Below are positions 23,434 to 30,501 of a stretch of 38,811 nt of DNA, in pieces. The translations under genes were made by a program, and so were the position numbers. Numbering within the stretch: the first letter of the stretch is position 1; the number at the start of each line of letters is the position of its first letter. This DNA comes from a virus. The DNA lies in the IMG/VR virus record IMGVR_UViG_3300019742_000008, positions 1 through 38,811 of that record; one strand, 5' to 3'. Below the pieces are notes generated by a model. It did no database searches. It was not told the origin of the DNA and worked only from the letters and a program-made list of their open reading frames with translations.

Positions 23434-23747
23434 AAGATATTAATGAGGATAAAGTTTTAAAAATACTAACTAATTCGTTTGTGTGTGTTGGTGAAAATAT
23501 GAATATATGCACTAAAACAGATAAAGATTTAATAATGTTAGCTAAAGATATATCTAAGTTGATGAATGGAATTGATTTAGAGAATGTAAGGAGGATTATA
23601 GATACTGGAACTTATATAGGTGGTAGTGGATTTACGCAAACCGATAGAAATATATTAAAAATTGAAATACATAGTTTTGGAAATTACATAGGTAATTGTT
23701 TAAAAATAGGAGATAAAGTAGATTTAATTCATTATCATAATAAATAA
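23430..23747 (+). CDS. Hypothetical protein
   Basis: 105 aa. Helical first half (EDKVLKILTNSFVCVGENMN, DLIMLAKDISKLMNGIDLEN) and a Gly-rich second half (YIGGSGFTQTDRNILKIEIH). Third gene of the coupled operon. Unknown. Confidence 0.5.
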   Translation: MKDINEDKVLKILTNSFVCVGENMNICTKTDKDLIMLAKDISKLMNGIDLENVRRIIDTGTYIGGSGFTQTDRNILKIEIHSFGNYIGNCLKIGDKVDLIHYHNK

Positions 23748-23760
23748 AAAAAATATAAAA

Positions 23761-23922
23761 ATGGAACAATATGAAAAACCAATACTTGGAATATTAACAG
23801 AGGAGCAAGTAAATAGAGGTGTAAGTGTTTGTACACTTTGTAAATATAAACAACACCCTTACGGAGGAGATGATTGTCGTAAATGTATAAATGAAGGACA
23901 ACCACACCAATTCTATTTATAA
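23761..23922 (+). CDS. Small zinc-ribbon protein
   Basis: 53 aa with two Cys pairs (CTLCKYKQHPYGGDDCRKC), a CxxC-N9..10-CxxC zinc ribbon; the N-terminal MEQYEKPILGILTEEQVNRG reads as a short helix. A probable DNA- or protein-binding peptide. It is followed by the E4 hairpin and T run. Confidence 0.5.
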   Translation: MEQYEKPILGILTEEQVNRGVSVCTLCKYKQHPYGGDDCRKCINEGQPHQFYL

Positions 23923-23930
23923 TTTAATTT

Positions 23931-24106
23931 ATGCGGTGTAGATGGAGCTTTTTTTATTACTTATACGCATAGTTAATATTTAGTTTTAGGTAGGATTTCG
24001 CAGAAGATAATTAATAAAGCTAATAGTTGAGGTTTAAAAAGCATTACCGCAAATTATACGTAATATGCTAAAATTAATTTTAACTGTATTAGTGTTTGGC
24101 AAGTAA
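23931..24106 (+). repeat. Intergenic element E4 with leading hairpin
   Basis: Opens with TATGCGGTGTA...T7...TATACGCATA, an inverted pair around a T run (terminator-like), then the common words TTTCGCAGAAGATAA, TTGAGGTTTA, ACGTAATATGC and the right end TAACTGTATTAGTG, then GGCAAGTAA. A second copy of the GTGTAGATGG hairpin lies at about 22779-22819. Confidence 0.65.
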
Positions 24107-24128
24107 ATAAAAATTAAAAATAAATATT

Positions 24129-24452
24129 ATGGATATAAGTGAAAGAGTTTTAAAAACAATTAGAAAAATTGCAATTAATAGAAATATACCTGAAGACAGA
24201 GTTACTTGGGAGCAAATAGCAAAAGAACAAGCAATTGAATTAAACGATTTATTTGCTAAACGCATAGTTAACTGCCAAAGGGAACAGTTGGTTTGTGTAG
24301 ATAATGCAAATTACGACTACCTTACTATCGGAAAAGAATATGAACTTTTAGAGGAAAGCAAAGAGTATTATAAAATAGAGAATGATTTAGGTGGTATTGC
24401 AAGTATGAGTAAAGTTAGGTTTGAAAAAGTATCTAAAACCAATTGCAGTTAA
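24129..24452 (+). CDS. Small protein with C-terminal SH3-like domain
   Basis: 107 aa. A helical N-terminal module ends at LNDLFAKRIVN, and the SH3-like module begins at LVCVDNANYDYLTIGKEYEL, as in the gene at 21907. The DNA at the joint (24259-24271, ACGCATAGTTAAC) is itself a copy of the cassette boundary, as though two units had fused. Its stop lies in another boundary copy (GCAGTTAACTG). Confidence 0.55.
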   Translation: MDISERVLKTIRKIAINRNIPEDRVTWEQIAKEQAIELNDLFAKRIVNCQREQLVCVDNANYDYLTIGKEYELLEESKEYYKIENDLGGIASMSKVRFEKVSKTNCS

Positions 24453-24496
24453 CTGAATAGTGCATAACAAGTAAATAGTAAATAAAACAAATTATT

Positions 24497-24784
24497 ATGG
24501 ATATAAAAAAAGATATTAAAGAAACATTAAACGCTTACAAAAGTGAAGTTGACAATTTTAATGATGCAATTTTTGAAGATAAGATTAATGCATTAACAGA
24601 CGATTTGAATGATTTATTTGTTATGCACAAAGTTAACCGAAGTTTACCAATAGATACAAGACAAATTTTTAGATGGTTACTTGGGTATGAAGATTTTCCG
24701 CAAAGAGTGAGTGGTGAAGGTAGATATTACTGGAGAAAATATTTAAGAAGAAAGTTATCGGAGATAGGTATAGAGATAAAGTAA
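24497..24784 (+). CDS. Hypothetical helical protein
   Basis: 95 aa. N-terminal module ends LNDLFVMHKVNR, parallel to LNDLFAKRIVN in the preceding gene, and then diverges (TRQIFRWLLGYEDFPQRVSG, then RYYWRKYLRRKLSEIGI, basic and aromatic). The joint again contains AGTTAACCGAAG, a boundary-like word shared with the gene at 24858. Unknown function. Confidence 0.5.
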   Translation: MDIKKDIKETLNAYKSEVDNFNDAIFEDKINALTDDLNDLFVMHKVNRSLPIDTRQIFRWLLGYEDFPQRVSGEGRYYWRKYLRRKLSEIGIEIK

Positions 24785-24822
24785 GTGGTAAATTACGGAT
24801 TAACGAATTTAGCTAAAATTAG

Positions 24823-24853
24823 TTGCGTGTTAAAATAAATTATAGTATATTTG
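24823..24853 (+). promoter_or_regulatory. Host-type promoter giving a leaderless transcript, copy 2
   Basis: TTG (24823-24825)-N20-TATATTTG (24846-24853), AATT, ATG at 24858. The bases GTTGCGTGTTAA over the -33 are the same as in the promoter at 20839. Confidence 0.7.
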
Positions 24854-24857
24854 AATT

Positions 24858-25142
24858 ATGGAAAAAATATTAAAACAATTTTTTAAAGAAGCAAACAGTT
24901 ATCAAAGTATTGATCCAACTTGTTTTGATTTAGATGAGTTTACAGAAACTTGGTTAAAAGACAATAAGAAGCAATTAAATTTAGGTGAAGTTAACCGAAG
25001 TAAGCGTGTAAATATTATTACCTTTGAGAATAATACAAGGTGTTTTAAATTAAACGAAAAAGAACTACTTAATATGATAAAGAAAAACAGACTTGAAAAA
25101 GGCGATATACACTATAAATGTGAACTTGTGAGAAAATATTAG
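24858..25142 (+). CDS. Hypothetical protein from a leaderless promoter
   Basis: 94 aa (MEKILKQFFKEANSYQSIDP onward). It shares promoter layout, length and one 19-base word (24969-24987, KQLNLG) with the gene at 20874 but little else. The C-terminal half is basic and helical. Unknown. Confidence 0.5.
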   Translation: MEKILKQFFKEANSYQSIDPTCFDLDEFTETWLKDNKKQLNLGEVNRSKRVNIITFENNTRCFKLNEKELLNMIKKNRLEKGDIHYKCELVRKY

Positions 25143-25193
25143 TAGCTTATTACGGATTAACTTTATTAGAATAACAAATGAAAAAATAAAACA

Positions 25194-25397
25194 ATGATGT
25201 TAATAGATACAAAATTTAAATTAGGAGATACTGTTTACTTACAAACAGACATTGAACAACAAAAACGATTAGTCACAGGTATTAATATTAGACCAGGAGG
25301 TTTAGTTTACTTATTGAATTGCGGAGTGACTGAAAGTTATCACTATGATTTAGAAATAAGCGAAGAAGTAAATGTATTAATTACAAGCACAAACTAA
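25194..25397 (+). CDS. Small SH3-like protein
   Basis: 67 aa. FKLGDTVYLQTDIEQQKRLV, then TGINIRPGGLVYLLNCGVTE and SYHYDLEIS form the pattern of a small barrel protein common in Bacteroidetes and their phages, with the 'lGD.VYl.tD.eq....V.gi...p....Y.l..g...s.H...Ei' signature. Function unknown. Start is one of two adjacent ATGs. Confidence 0.6.
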   Translation: MMLIDTKFKLGDTVYLQTDIEQQKRLVTGINIRPGGLVYLLNCGVTESYHYDLEISEEVNVLITSTN

Positions 25398-25420
25398 GTT
25401 TTTGTGATTTTTATATTTAG

Positions 25421-25554
25421 TTATTCACTAGTTGGTGATTAGTTTTAAAGAATCTATCGCAGAATTTAATTAATAAGAAAGTAGTTGAGGTTATGAACAA
25501 GGTATCGCAAAAATATAGTCATATGTTAAAATTAACTCCAACTGTATTAGTATA
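25421..25554 (+). repeat. Intergenic element E5
   Basis: Left end TTATTCACTAGTTGGTG pairs with right end CTCCAACTGTATTAGTATAA. Interior words TATCGCAGAA and GTTGAGGTTA are present. Confidence 0.7.
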
Positions 25555-25589
25555 AGATTTGTAATGAATTATATAAAAGTATGTTTTAA

Positions 25590-25621
25590 TTAGGATATTA
25601 GAATATATTATATTAAATTTG
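25590..25621 (+). promoter_or_regulatory. Candidate host-type promoter
   Basis: TAAATTTG (25614-25621) is a perfect -7; a weak TTA (25590-25592) lies 21 bases upstream. A boundary copy TTATGCATAGTTATAAC lies between it and the gene at 25682. Confidence 0.5.
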
Positions 25622-25681
25622 AATATTATTAATAGACTTTGCATTATAAATTTTATGCATAGTTATAACAAGTAAAACGAT

Positions 25682-25816
25682 ATGAAAGACAAGGTAACAA
25701 CTACAGTAATAATAGCAACAATATGTTTGATAGTTTGGACTATAATGAGTAAATATATTGGATTTGAAACAACTGTTTTGTGTGCTCTAGCTTTAATTTA
25801 TGGTAGCCAAAAGTAG
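25682..25816 (+). CDS. Two-helix membrane peptide
   Basis: 44 aa: VTTTVIIATICLIVWTIMS and TTVLCALALIYGS are two hydrophobic helices with a short loop, and the ends are charged. Similar in size to small holin-like or exclusion peptides, but it lies far from the lysis genes. Confidence 0.5.
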   Translation: MKDKVTTTVIIATICLIVWTIMSKYIGFETTVLCALALIYGSQK

Positions 25817-25856
25817 TTTTATTTGTTATAACTTAATAGAATAAAAATTTTTAATT

Positions 25857-26009
25857 ATGAAATATATAACAATAATGTTGATGAAATATCAACTTAGAAA
25901 AGCAAAAAGACAACAACGTAAAAACGATAATACAATAGTGAAACAAGCGTTTGAGCATTTAATAGAGAATTATAAAAGTACAATAATGTTTTTAGACGCT
26001 AATAATTAA
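25857..26009 (+). CDS. Small basic hypothetical protein
   Basis: 50 aa. MKYITIMLMKYQLRKAKRQQ, then RKNDNTIVKQAFEHLIENYK: a basic N-terminal helix and an amphipathic second helix. Boundary copy GTTATAACTTAATAG precedes it and E6 follows. Confidence 0.45.
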   Translation: MKYITIMLMKYQLRKAKRQQRKNDNTIVKQAFEHLIENYKSTIMFLDANN

Positions 26010-26016
26010 TTGTATT

Positions 26017-26148
26017 TATTCACTAGTTGGTTGTGGTTTTTGAGGCAATGAATGGTTTATAACAAATACAAGACTAACAAAGGTTAGCTTAAATACCATT
26101 AGCATTAAAACTAATACACAAATATCACTCCCAACGAACTAGTATAAC
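26017..26148 (+). repeat. Intergenic element E6
   Basis: Left end TTATTCACTAGTTGGTTG and right end CCAACGAACTAGTATAACC are complementary at their tips. The 12-base word ACTAATACACAA is shared with E1. Confidence 0.65.
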
Positions 26149-26167
26149 CTAAGATAAAATTTTAAAA

Positions 26168-26923
26168 ATGATATTAAGAAGAATGGGTAATAAAACAAAA
26201 CTTGCGGCTGGAATAATTAAATATTTTCCTAAGCACAAAATGTATATTGAGCCTTTTTTTGGTGCTGGAGGTATGTTTTTTAATAAGCCTAAAGCAAAGT
26301 ATAATATTGTAAATGACCTTGATAGTGATGTATTTAATTTATTTAATGTAGTCAGCACAAAAAAAGACGAATTAGAACAAGCCTTTTATCAAATGCCTAT
26401 ACATAGTGATTTACTTGAATATTGGAAGGAAAATATTGAATTGTGTGAAGTTAGGAAAGCATTACGGTTTTTATTTTTAAGTAACATAACTTTTATGGGT
26501 GCAGGAGCCTCAATTAAATATGGCACAGAAAACCCGAAAAACAGTGTTTATAAATATATAGACAAGACTTTTAAGTTAATACATGATGTTCAATTTATGA
26601 ATAAAGATTTTAAGGTGTTTTTTAATAGCATACAGATTAGGGATGTAGAACAAACCTTTATTTATTGTGATGCGCCATATTTAGACACTGACGATAATTA
26701 TGTTAAAGGCTTTACTAATGAGGATAGTTTTGATTTATTTGAAGCACTGACTGAAACAAAGTGTAAATGGGCTATGAGTGAATTTGACCACCCTTTTATA
26801 TTAGACCAAGCCAAAAAGCGAGGGCTTAATATTATTTTTGTAGGCGAAAGACAAAATTTAAAGAATAGAAGAGTTGAGGTTTTAATAACAAACTACGAAA
26901 ATAAACAAGGGGTTTTATTTTAG
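26168..26923 (+). CDS. D12-class (Dam-like) DNA adenine methyltransferase
   Basis: 251 aa. RRMGNKTKLAAGIIKYFPKH at the N-terminus (cofactor motif X), motif I YIEPFFGAGGMFFN near residue 31, motif IV FIYCDAPYLDTDDNYVKGF near 163-180. The catalytic DPPY is DAPY here, an uncommon variant. The target is likely an adenine in a short site such as GATC. Orphan, without a partner nuclease; phages use such enzymes against host restriction. Only distantly related to the two other methyltransferases in this window. Confidence 0.85.
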   Translation: MILRRMGNKTKLAAGIIKYFPKHKMYIEPFFGAGGMFFNKPKAKYNIVNDLDSDVFNLFNVVSTKKDELEQAFYQMPIHSDLLEYWKENIELCEVRKALRFLFLSNITFMGAGASIKYGTENPKNSVYKYIDKTFKLIHDVQFMNKDFKVFFNSIQIRDVEQTFIYCDAPYLDTDDNYVKGFTNEDSFDLFEALTETKCKWAMSEFDHPFILDQAKKRGLNIIFVGERQNLKNRRVEVLITNYENKQGVLF

Positions 26924-27059
26924 GTTATGCGGAGTTAACTGTGGGCTTTGGGAATGATACAAAAACATTACCGTTTAAACAAAAATAAGATCCAAGTAAG
27001 CGCATTGTTGAGGTTTATTAAAACCAACCCAACTCACATTTAACTGTAGCAGTATTATG
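26924..27059 (+). repeat. Intergenic element E7
   Basis: Left GTTATGCGGAGTTAACTGTG pairs with right CACATTTAACTGTAGCAG (AGTTAA-CTGTG against CACAT-TTAACT), with TTGAGGTTTA inside. It starts at the methyltransferase stop codon. Confidence 0.65.
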
Positions 27060-27115
27060 AAAAGTATTGTATAATTTAAGAATAGATTAATAAATAATAA
27101 ATAAAATTTAAGATT

Positions 27116-27379
27116 ATGAGAAATTTGATTAAAAGTAAAGTGAGTAAATATTTTTTATATACGCTGTTATGCGCTTTTTTAGTTGGGTGTAAAAATGACC
27201 AAAATGTAATAGATACTATTGAATGGATTGAAAAATCAGAAAAACCAGTACAAGTAACTAAACATAGTATGAATGGTTGGACTTTGGAAAATAGATATAC
27301 TTTAATAGATAATAAAGGTAAAATATATAGTACTGGTTGTGTTGAATTAACACTACCTAAAACTATAATTGCGCATTAA
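27116..27379 (+). CDS. Small lipoprotein
   Basis: 87 aa. Signal FLYTLLCAFLVGC with lipobox LVGC (Cys25), followed by KNDQNVIDTIEWIEKSEKPV and a small beta-rich domain (TKHSMNGWTLENRYTLIDNK onward). An envelope protein; possible superinfection exclusion. Its TAA overlaps the boundary CATTAACGCATTG. Second lipoprotein of the region. Confidence 0.6.
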   Translation: MRNLIKSKVSKYFLYTLLCAFLVGCKNDQNVIDTIEWIEKSEKPVQVTKHSMNGWTLENRYTLIDNKGKIYSTGCVELTLPKTIIAH

Positions 27380-27475
27380 CGCATTGTGTATGGCAAGTAG
27401 ACGAAGAACGAACCTCTAAATTAAAAACTGAATATTAATAGGCTATTTGCTATACACTTTGTTAGCAGTAGTTAA
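27374..27475 (+). repeat. Intergenic element E10 (distinct hairpin)
   Basis: TTGTGTATGGCAAGTAG (27384-27400) pairs with CTATTTGCTATACACTTTG (27443-27461) with few mismatches, leaving a loop of about 40 bases. The element ends in GTTAGCAGTAGTTAA. Confidence 0.65.
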
Positions 27476-27486
27476 AATTAAACAAG

Positions 27487-27744
27487 ATGGAAGTTAAAAA
27501 TTTAAAAATGGCTGGTTGGTACGCATCTTATATGCAAGACGACCAAGGAGAAGCCTTAATAGAATGCCAAGAAAAGAAGATAAAACAATTAACTGACCTT
27601 ATAGAAACTATAAAAGGCGAAATTGAATTAAACAAAGAACCAAAAGAATACAATGCTGAAATGGTTTTATATTCGATTGAAGCATTAATAGACCAAACTA
27701 AAGAAGTAGAGCATATAAGAGGTTACTTTAAATGGGTAGGTTAA
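27487..27744 (+). CDS. Hypothetical acidic coiled protein
   Basis: 85 aa. KKIKQLTDLIETIKGEIELN reads as an amphipathic, coiled helix, with an aromatic N-terminus (LKMAGWYASYMQDDQGEALI). It is exactly framed by 15-base inverted sequences, GTTAGCAGTAGTTAA (27461-27475) and TTAATTACTGCTAAC (27741-27755), 14 of 15 matching. Confidence 0.55.
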   Translation: MEVKNLKMAGWYASYMQDDQGEALIECQEKKIKQLTDLIETIKGEIELNKEPKEYNAEMVLYSIEALIDQTKEVEHIRGYFKWVG

Positions 27745-27790
27745 TTACTGCTAACTTTATTAGAATATGAATTTTTAAAAAATAAATTAT

Positions 27791-27934
27791 ATGAAAACAA
27801 AAATAAATTACTGTGTAAACTGTGAAGAAGAAGTAAAGTTTATAAATGGTAAATGTGAAAATTGTAAAGGAAAGTATAATGATGTAGTACCAGCATCTTG
27901 TAGAAACGATTATAAATATGACTTAGGCGATTAA
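27791..27934 (+). CDS. Small zinc-ribbon protein
   Basis: 47 aa with CVNCEEEVKFINGKCENC, a CxxC-N11..12-CxxC zinc ribbon, then a polar tail with a further Cys. Second ribbon peptide of the accessory region. Probably DNA- or protein-binding. Confidence 0.5.
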   Translation: MKTKINYCVNCEEEVKFINGKCENCKGKYNDVVPASCRNDYKYDLGD

Positions 27935-27945
27935 TTTTTTAATTG

Positions 27946-28084
27946 TTTATATTCACTAGTTGGTGTTTGTCTTGGATAAGTTCTCGCAGAAGATCATAAA
28001 CAGATAAACAAGTTATGGTAATCACAAGGTACGATTAGCACTACGTAATATGCCAATATAAACTCCAACTGTATTAGTATAACC
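27946..28084 (+). repeat. Intergenic element E8
   Basis: Left end TATTCACTAGTTGGTGTTT is complementary to right end AAACTCCAACTGTATTAGTA. Bases 27957-27994 are identical to E2. CACTACGTAATATG is also shared with E2. Confidence 0.75.
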
Positions 28085-28112
28085 AATTGTAAACAACAAA
28101 AATAAAAGTATT

Positions 28113-28850
28113 ATGAAATATATGGGAAGCAAAAATAGATTTGCAAAAGAGATTTTACCAATTATATTGAAAGGTCGCAAGCCTGAGCAGTATTATATAG
28201 AGCCATTTGCTGGAGGTATGAATATGATTGATAAAGTAACAGGAAACCGAATAGCAAACGATATACACACTGAACTTATAGAGATGTGGAAAGCACTTGT
28301 TTACGACCTTTGGAAAGCTCCAAGAAATGTAAGTAAAGAATTATACCATAAAATTAAAAATGAAAAACAAAATTATAGCAAAAAGTTAGTTGGATGGACT
28401 GGTTTTTTATGTAGTTACAGTGGTAAGTATTTTGGTGGATATGCAGGAGATTACCCTGAAAGCAGAAGATTAAAGAATGGTAAATTACCAAACTACCAAA
28501 CAGAAGCAATAAATAGTACTTCTAAACAAATACCAAAATTAAAAGGTGTTGAGTTTCTTAATTTAAAATATAATGAAATAGAGATACCGAAAGAAAGTAT
28601 TATTTATTGTGACCCACCTTACCAAAATACGACTGGATATAGCAATAGCTTTAATCATATTTTGTTTTGGGATTGGGTAAGAGAAAAAAGTAAACAAGGG
28701 CATAAAGTGTATGTAAGTGAATATAATGCACCTAAAGACTTTGTTTGCGTATGGGAGAAAGAAACAAAAAGCCAATTAAGTGCAAATGGCGTTATTGGAG
28801 GAAATAAAAAAAGCGTTGAACGGCTATTTGTTTATAATGGTTATGCATAG
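28113..28850 (+). CDS. D12-class DNA adenine methyltransferase, paralogue A
   Basis: 245 aa. MKYMGSKNRFAKEILPIIL (motif X), YYIEPFAGGMNMIDKVTGNR (motif I), IIYCDPPYQNTTGYSNSF (motif IV, intact DPPY), C-terminal KVYVSEYNAPKDFVCVWEKE. It is closely related to the gene at 29779, with the first 56 bases identical, so the pair is a duplication. The last codons (GGT TAT GCA TAG) merge with a boundary copy TTATGCATAGTTA, which supplies the stop. Likely modifies phage DNA against restriction. Confidence 0.88.
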   Translation: MKYMGSKNRFAKEILPIILKGRKPEQYYIEPFAGGMNMIDKVTGNRIANDIHTELIEMWKALVYDLWKAPRNVSKELYHKIKNEKQNYSKKLVGWTGFLCSYSGKYFGGYAGDYPESRRLKNGKLPNYQTEAINSTSKQIPKLKGVEFLNLKYNEIEIPKESIIYCDPPYQNTTGYSNSFNHILFWDWVREKSKQGHKVYVSEYNAPKDFVCVWEKETKSQLSANGVIGGNKKSVERLFVYNGYA

Positions 28851-28890
28851 TTATTATTAGTTAAAGAGAAATACAAAACAATTACCATAT

Positions 28891-29016
28891 ATGATACCTA
28901 AAGAAGAAAAAACAGAAACAAGTGAAAAAGAGTTAAGAAGTTATAAAAAACACTTAAATACTTGTGCTAAAAACCGTAGGGAAAGGAAGAAGCGAAAAAA
29001 GTCAAACTTTAATTAA
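28891..29016 (+). CDS. Small highly basic peptide
   Basis: 41 aa, ending in NRRERKKRKKSNFN. Probably nucleic-acid binding. Preceded by ACAAAACAATTACCATATATG and followed by the 28-base boundary repeat. Confidence 0.45.
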   Translation: MIPKEEKTETSEKELRSYKKHLNTCAKNRRERKKRKKSNFN

Positions 29017-29019
29017 TTA

Positions 29020-29047
29020 TAACTTAATACTGTAACATTAGTAGCGT
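29020..29047 (+). repeat. 28-base boundary repeat, copy 2
   Basis: Identical to 19678-19705, again about 30 bases before an ATG (29078). Confidence 0.7.
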
Positions 29048-29077
29048 TGAAATATTAACAAATTAAATTTAAAAACA

Positions 29078-29371
29078 ATGAACAAAGAACAATTATTTGA
29101 AGAAATAGACGAAATATATAGTGAATGGCACGGTGGTGTTTTACATATTGGAAAAGAAAGAGAAGATCGTATTAAAAAAATACTAAGCAAAGCTATTAAT
29201 TTTACAGATAGTTATGAAATTGTTAAGGAAAAGAATACGCATACTTTCGAGGTTGATTTAAACAGTAAGAAAGCACAAAAATACAGATGTGAACAAGCAG
29301 AAAAAATACTTAATACACCTTGTAAGGTATATCTTTTCGATGGTGAAAACTATATTGAACTTAAACCTTAA
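29078..29371 (+). CDS. Hypothetical protein
   Basis: 97 aa, charged (EEIDEIYSEWHGGVLHIGKE, DRIKKILSKAINFTDSYEIV, then EVDLNSKKAQKYRCEQAEKI). Alpha/beta pattern without a recognised signature. Between two boundary copies. Confidence 0.5.
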   Translation: MNKEQLFEEIDEIYSEWHGGVLHIGKEREDRIKKILSKAINFTDSYEIVKEKNTHTFEVDLNSKKAQKYRCEQAEKILNTPCKVYLFDGENYIELKP

Positions 29372-29430
29372 TATTTTATAACTTTACGCTAATAAAAACA
29401 GTATTAACAAATATTTTAAATTATAGAATT

Positions 29431-29535
29431 ATGACGAAAGTTAAAGATAAAATTATAGTAGGAATAATGATATTTATAATTATTAGACTTGCTTTTGCAA
29501 TTACAGTTGGTAAACAAGTAATAAGTTTACCTTAA
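29431..29535 (+). CDS. Single-helix membrane peptide
   Basis: 34 aa: basic MTKVKDK, hydrophobic IIVGIMIFIIIRLAFAITV, short tail. One transmembrane helix. Flanked by boundary-like TAACTTTACGCTAATAA and GTTAACTACAGTTAA. Confidence 0.45.
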   Translation: MTKVKDKIIVGIMIFIIIRLAFAITVGKQVISLP

Positions 29536-29576
29536 TAATATTGTTTTTATTAATTAGTTAACTACAGTTAAAAAAT

Positions 29577-29735
29577 ATGTTCGAAAGAAAGATAATAGTA
29601 AACGGAAGTAAAGTTTTAAATAAAATACGTTCGAAGTTTAATGAACAACCCTTATACAAAAGAGCTTTGTTTGATATAAAGTTTGAGTTAAAGGAGATTA
29701 AGTTGAGGTTAATTAACTTTTTTAATTGTTTTTAA
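29577..29735 (+). CDS. Small basic hypothetical protein
   Basis: 52 aa (MFERKIIVNGSKVLNKIRSK, then FNEQPLYKRALFDIKFELKE). Basic and amphipathic. No family recognised. Confidence 0.4.
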   Translation: MFERKIIVNGSKVLNKIRSKFNEQPLYKRALFDIKFELKEIKLRLINFFNCF

Positions 29736-29778
29736 CGTACACTTATAACCATTGTAAACACAAATAAAAGACAGAATT

Positions 29779-30501
29779 ATGAAATATATGGGAAGCAAAA
29801 ATAGATTTGCAAAAGAGATTTTACCAATTATATTAAAAGATAGAGAGCCTGAACAGTATTATACTGAACTATTTGCAGGAGGTATGAATACCATTGATAA
29901 AGTAACAGGGAACAGAATTGCAAACGATATACACACCGAACTTATAGAGATGTGGAAAGCCCTTGTTTATGATGGTTGGCTTGCACCTACTGAAATAAGT
30001 AGAGAAACTTACAAAATGATTAAAGACAAAAAACAAAATTATGAACCTTGGTTAGTTGGATGGACTGGATTTAATTGTAGTTACAGCGGTAAGTATTTTG
30101 GAGGATATGCAGGACGTACAAAAACAAAGTTAGGCACAATAAGAGATTACCAACTTGAAGCAAGAAAAAACACTTATAAACAAGTAGAAAACTTAAAAGG
30201 AGTTGTTTTTGTGAATGATGAATACAACAAAGTTAAAATACCAGAAAATAGTATTATTTATTGTGACCCACCTTACGAAAATACGACTAAATATAGTAAT
30301 GACTTTAATCATATTTTGTTTTGGGATTTTGTAAGAGAAAAAAGTAAACAAGGACACAAAGTGTACGTAAGTGAATATAATGCACCTAAAGACTTTGTTT
30401 GCGTATGGCAGAAAGAAGCTAAAAGTAGCCTTAGCGCAAATGGTGTTATTGGTAAAAGTAAAACAAGCGTTGAAAAACTATTTGTTTATAATGGTTATTA
30501 G
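29779..30501 (+). CDS. D12-class DNA adenine methyltransferase, paralogue B
   Basis: 240 aa. Same motif order as the gene at 28113, with YCDPPYENTTKYSNDF intact. Motif I reads YYTELFAGGMNTIDK, so the usual E-P-F is E-L-F; this could alter cofactor binding. The middle, target-recognition part (about 75-140) is the most divergent from paralogue A, which suggests different sequence preference. Its stop falls in boundary E9 (GGT TAT TAG). Confidence 0.85.
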   Translation: MKYMGSKNRFAKEILPIILKDREPEQYYTELFAGGMNTIDKVTGNRIANDIHTELIEMWKALVYDGWLAPTEISRETYKMIKDKKQNYEPWLVGWTGFNCSYSGKYFGGYAGRTKTKLGTIRDYQLEARKNTYKQVENLKGVVFVNDEYNKVKIPENSIIYCDPPYENTTKYSNDFNHILFWDFVREKSKQGHKVYVSEYNAPKDFVCVWQKEAKSSLSANGVIGKSKTSVEKLFVYNGY

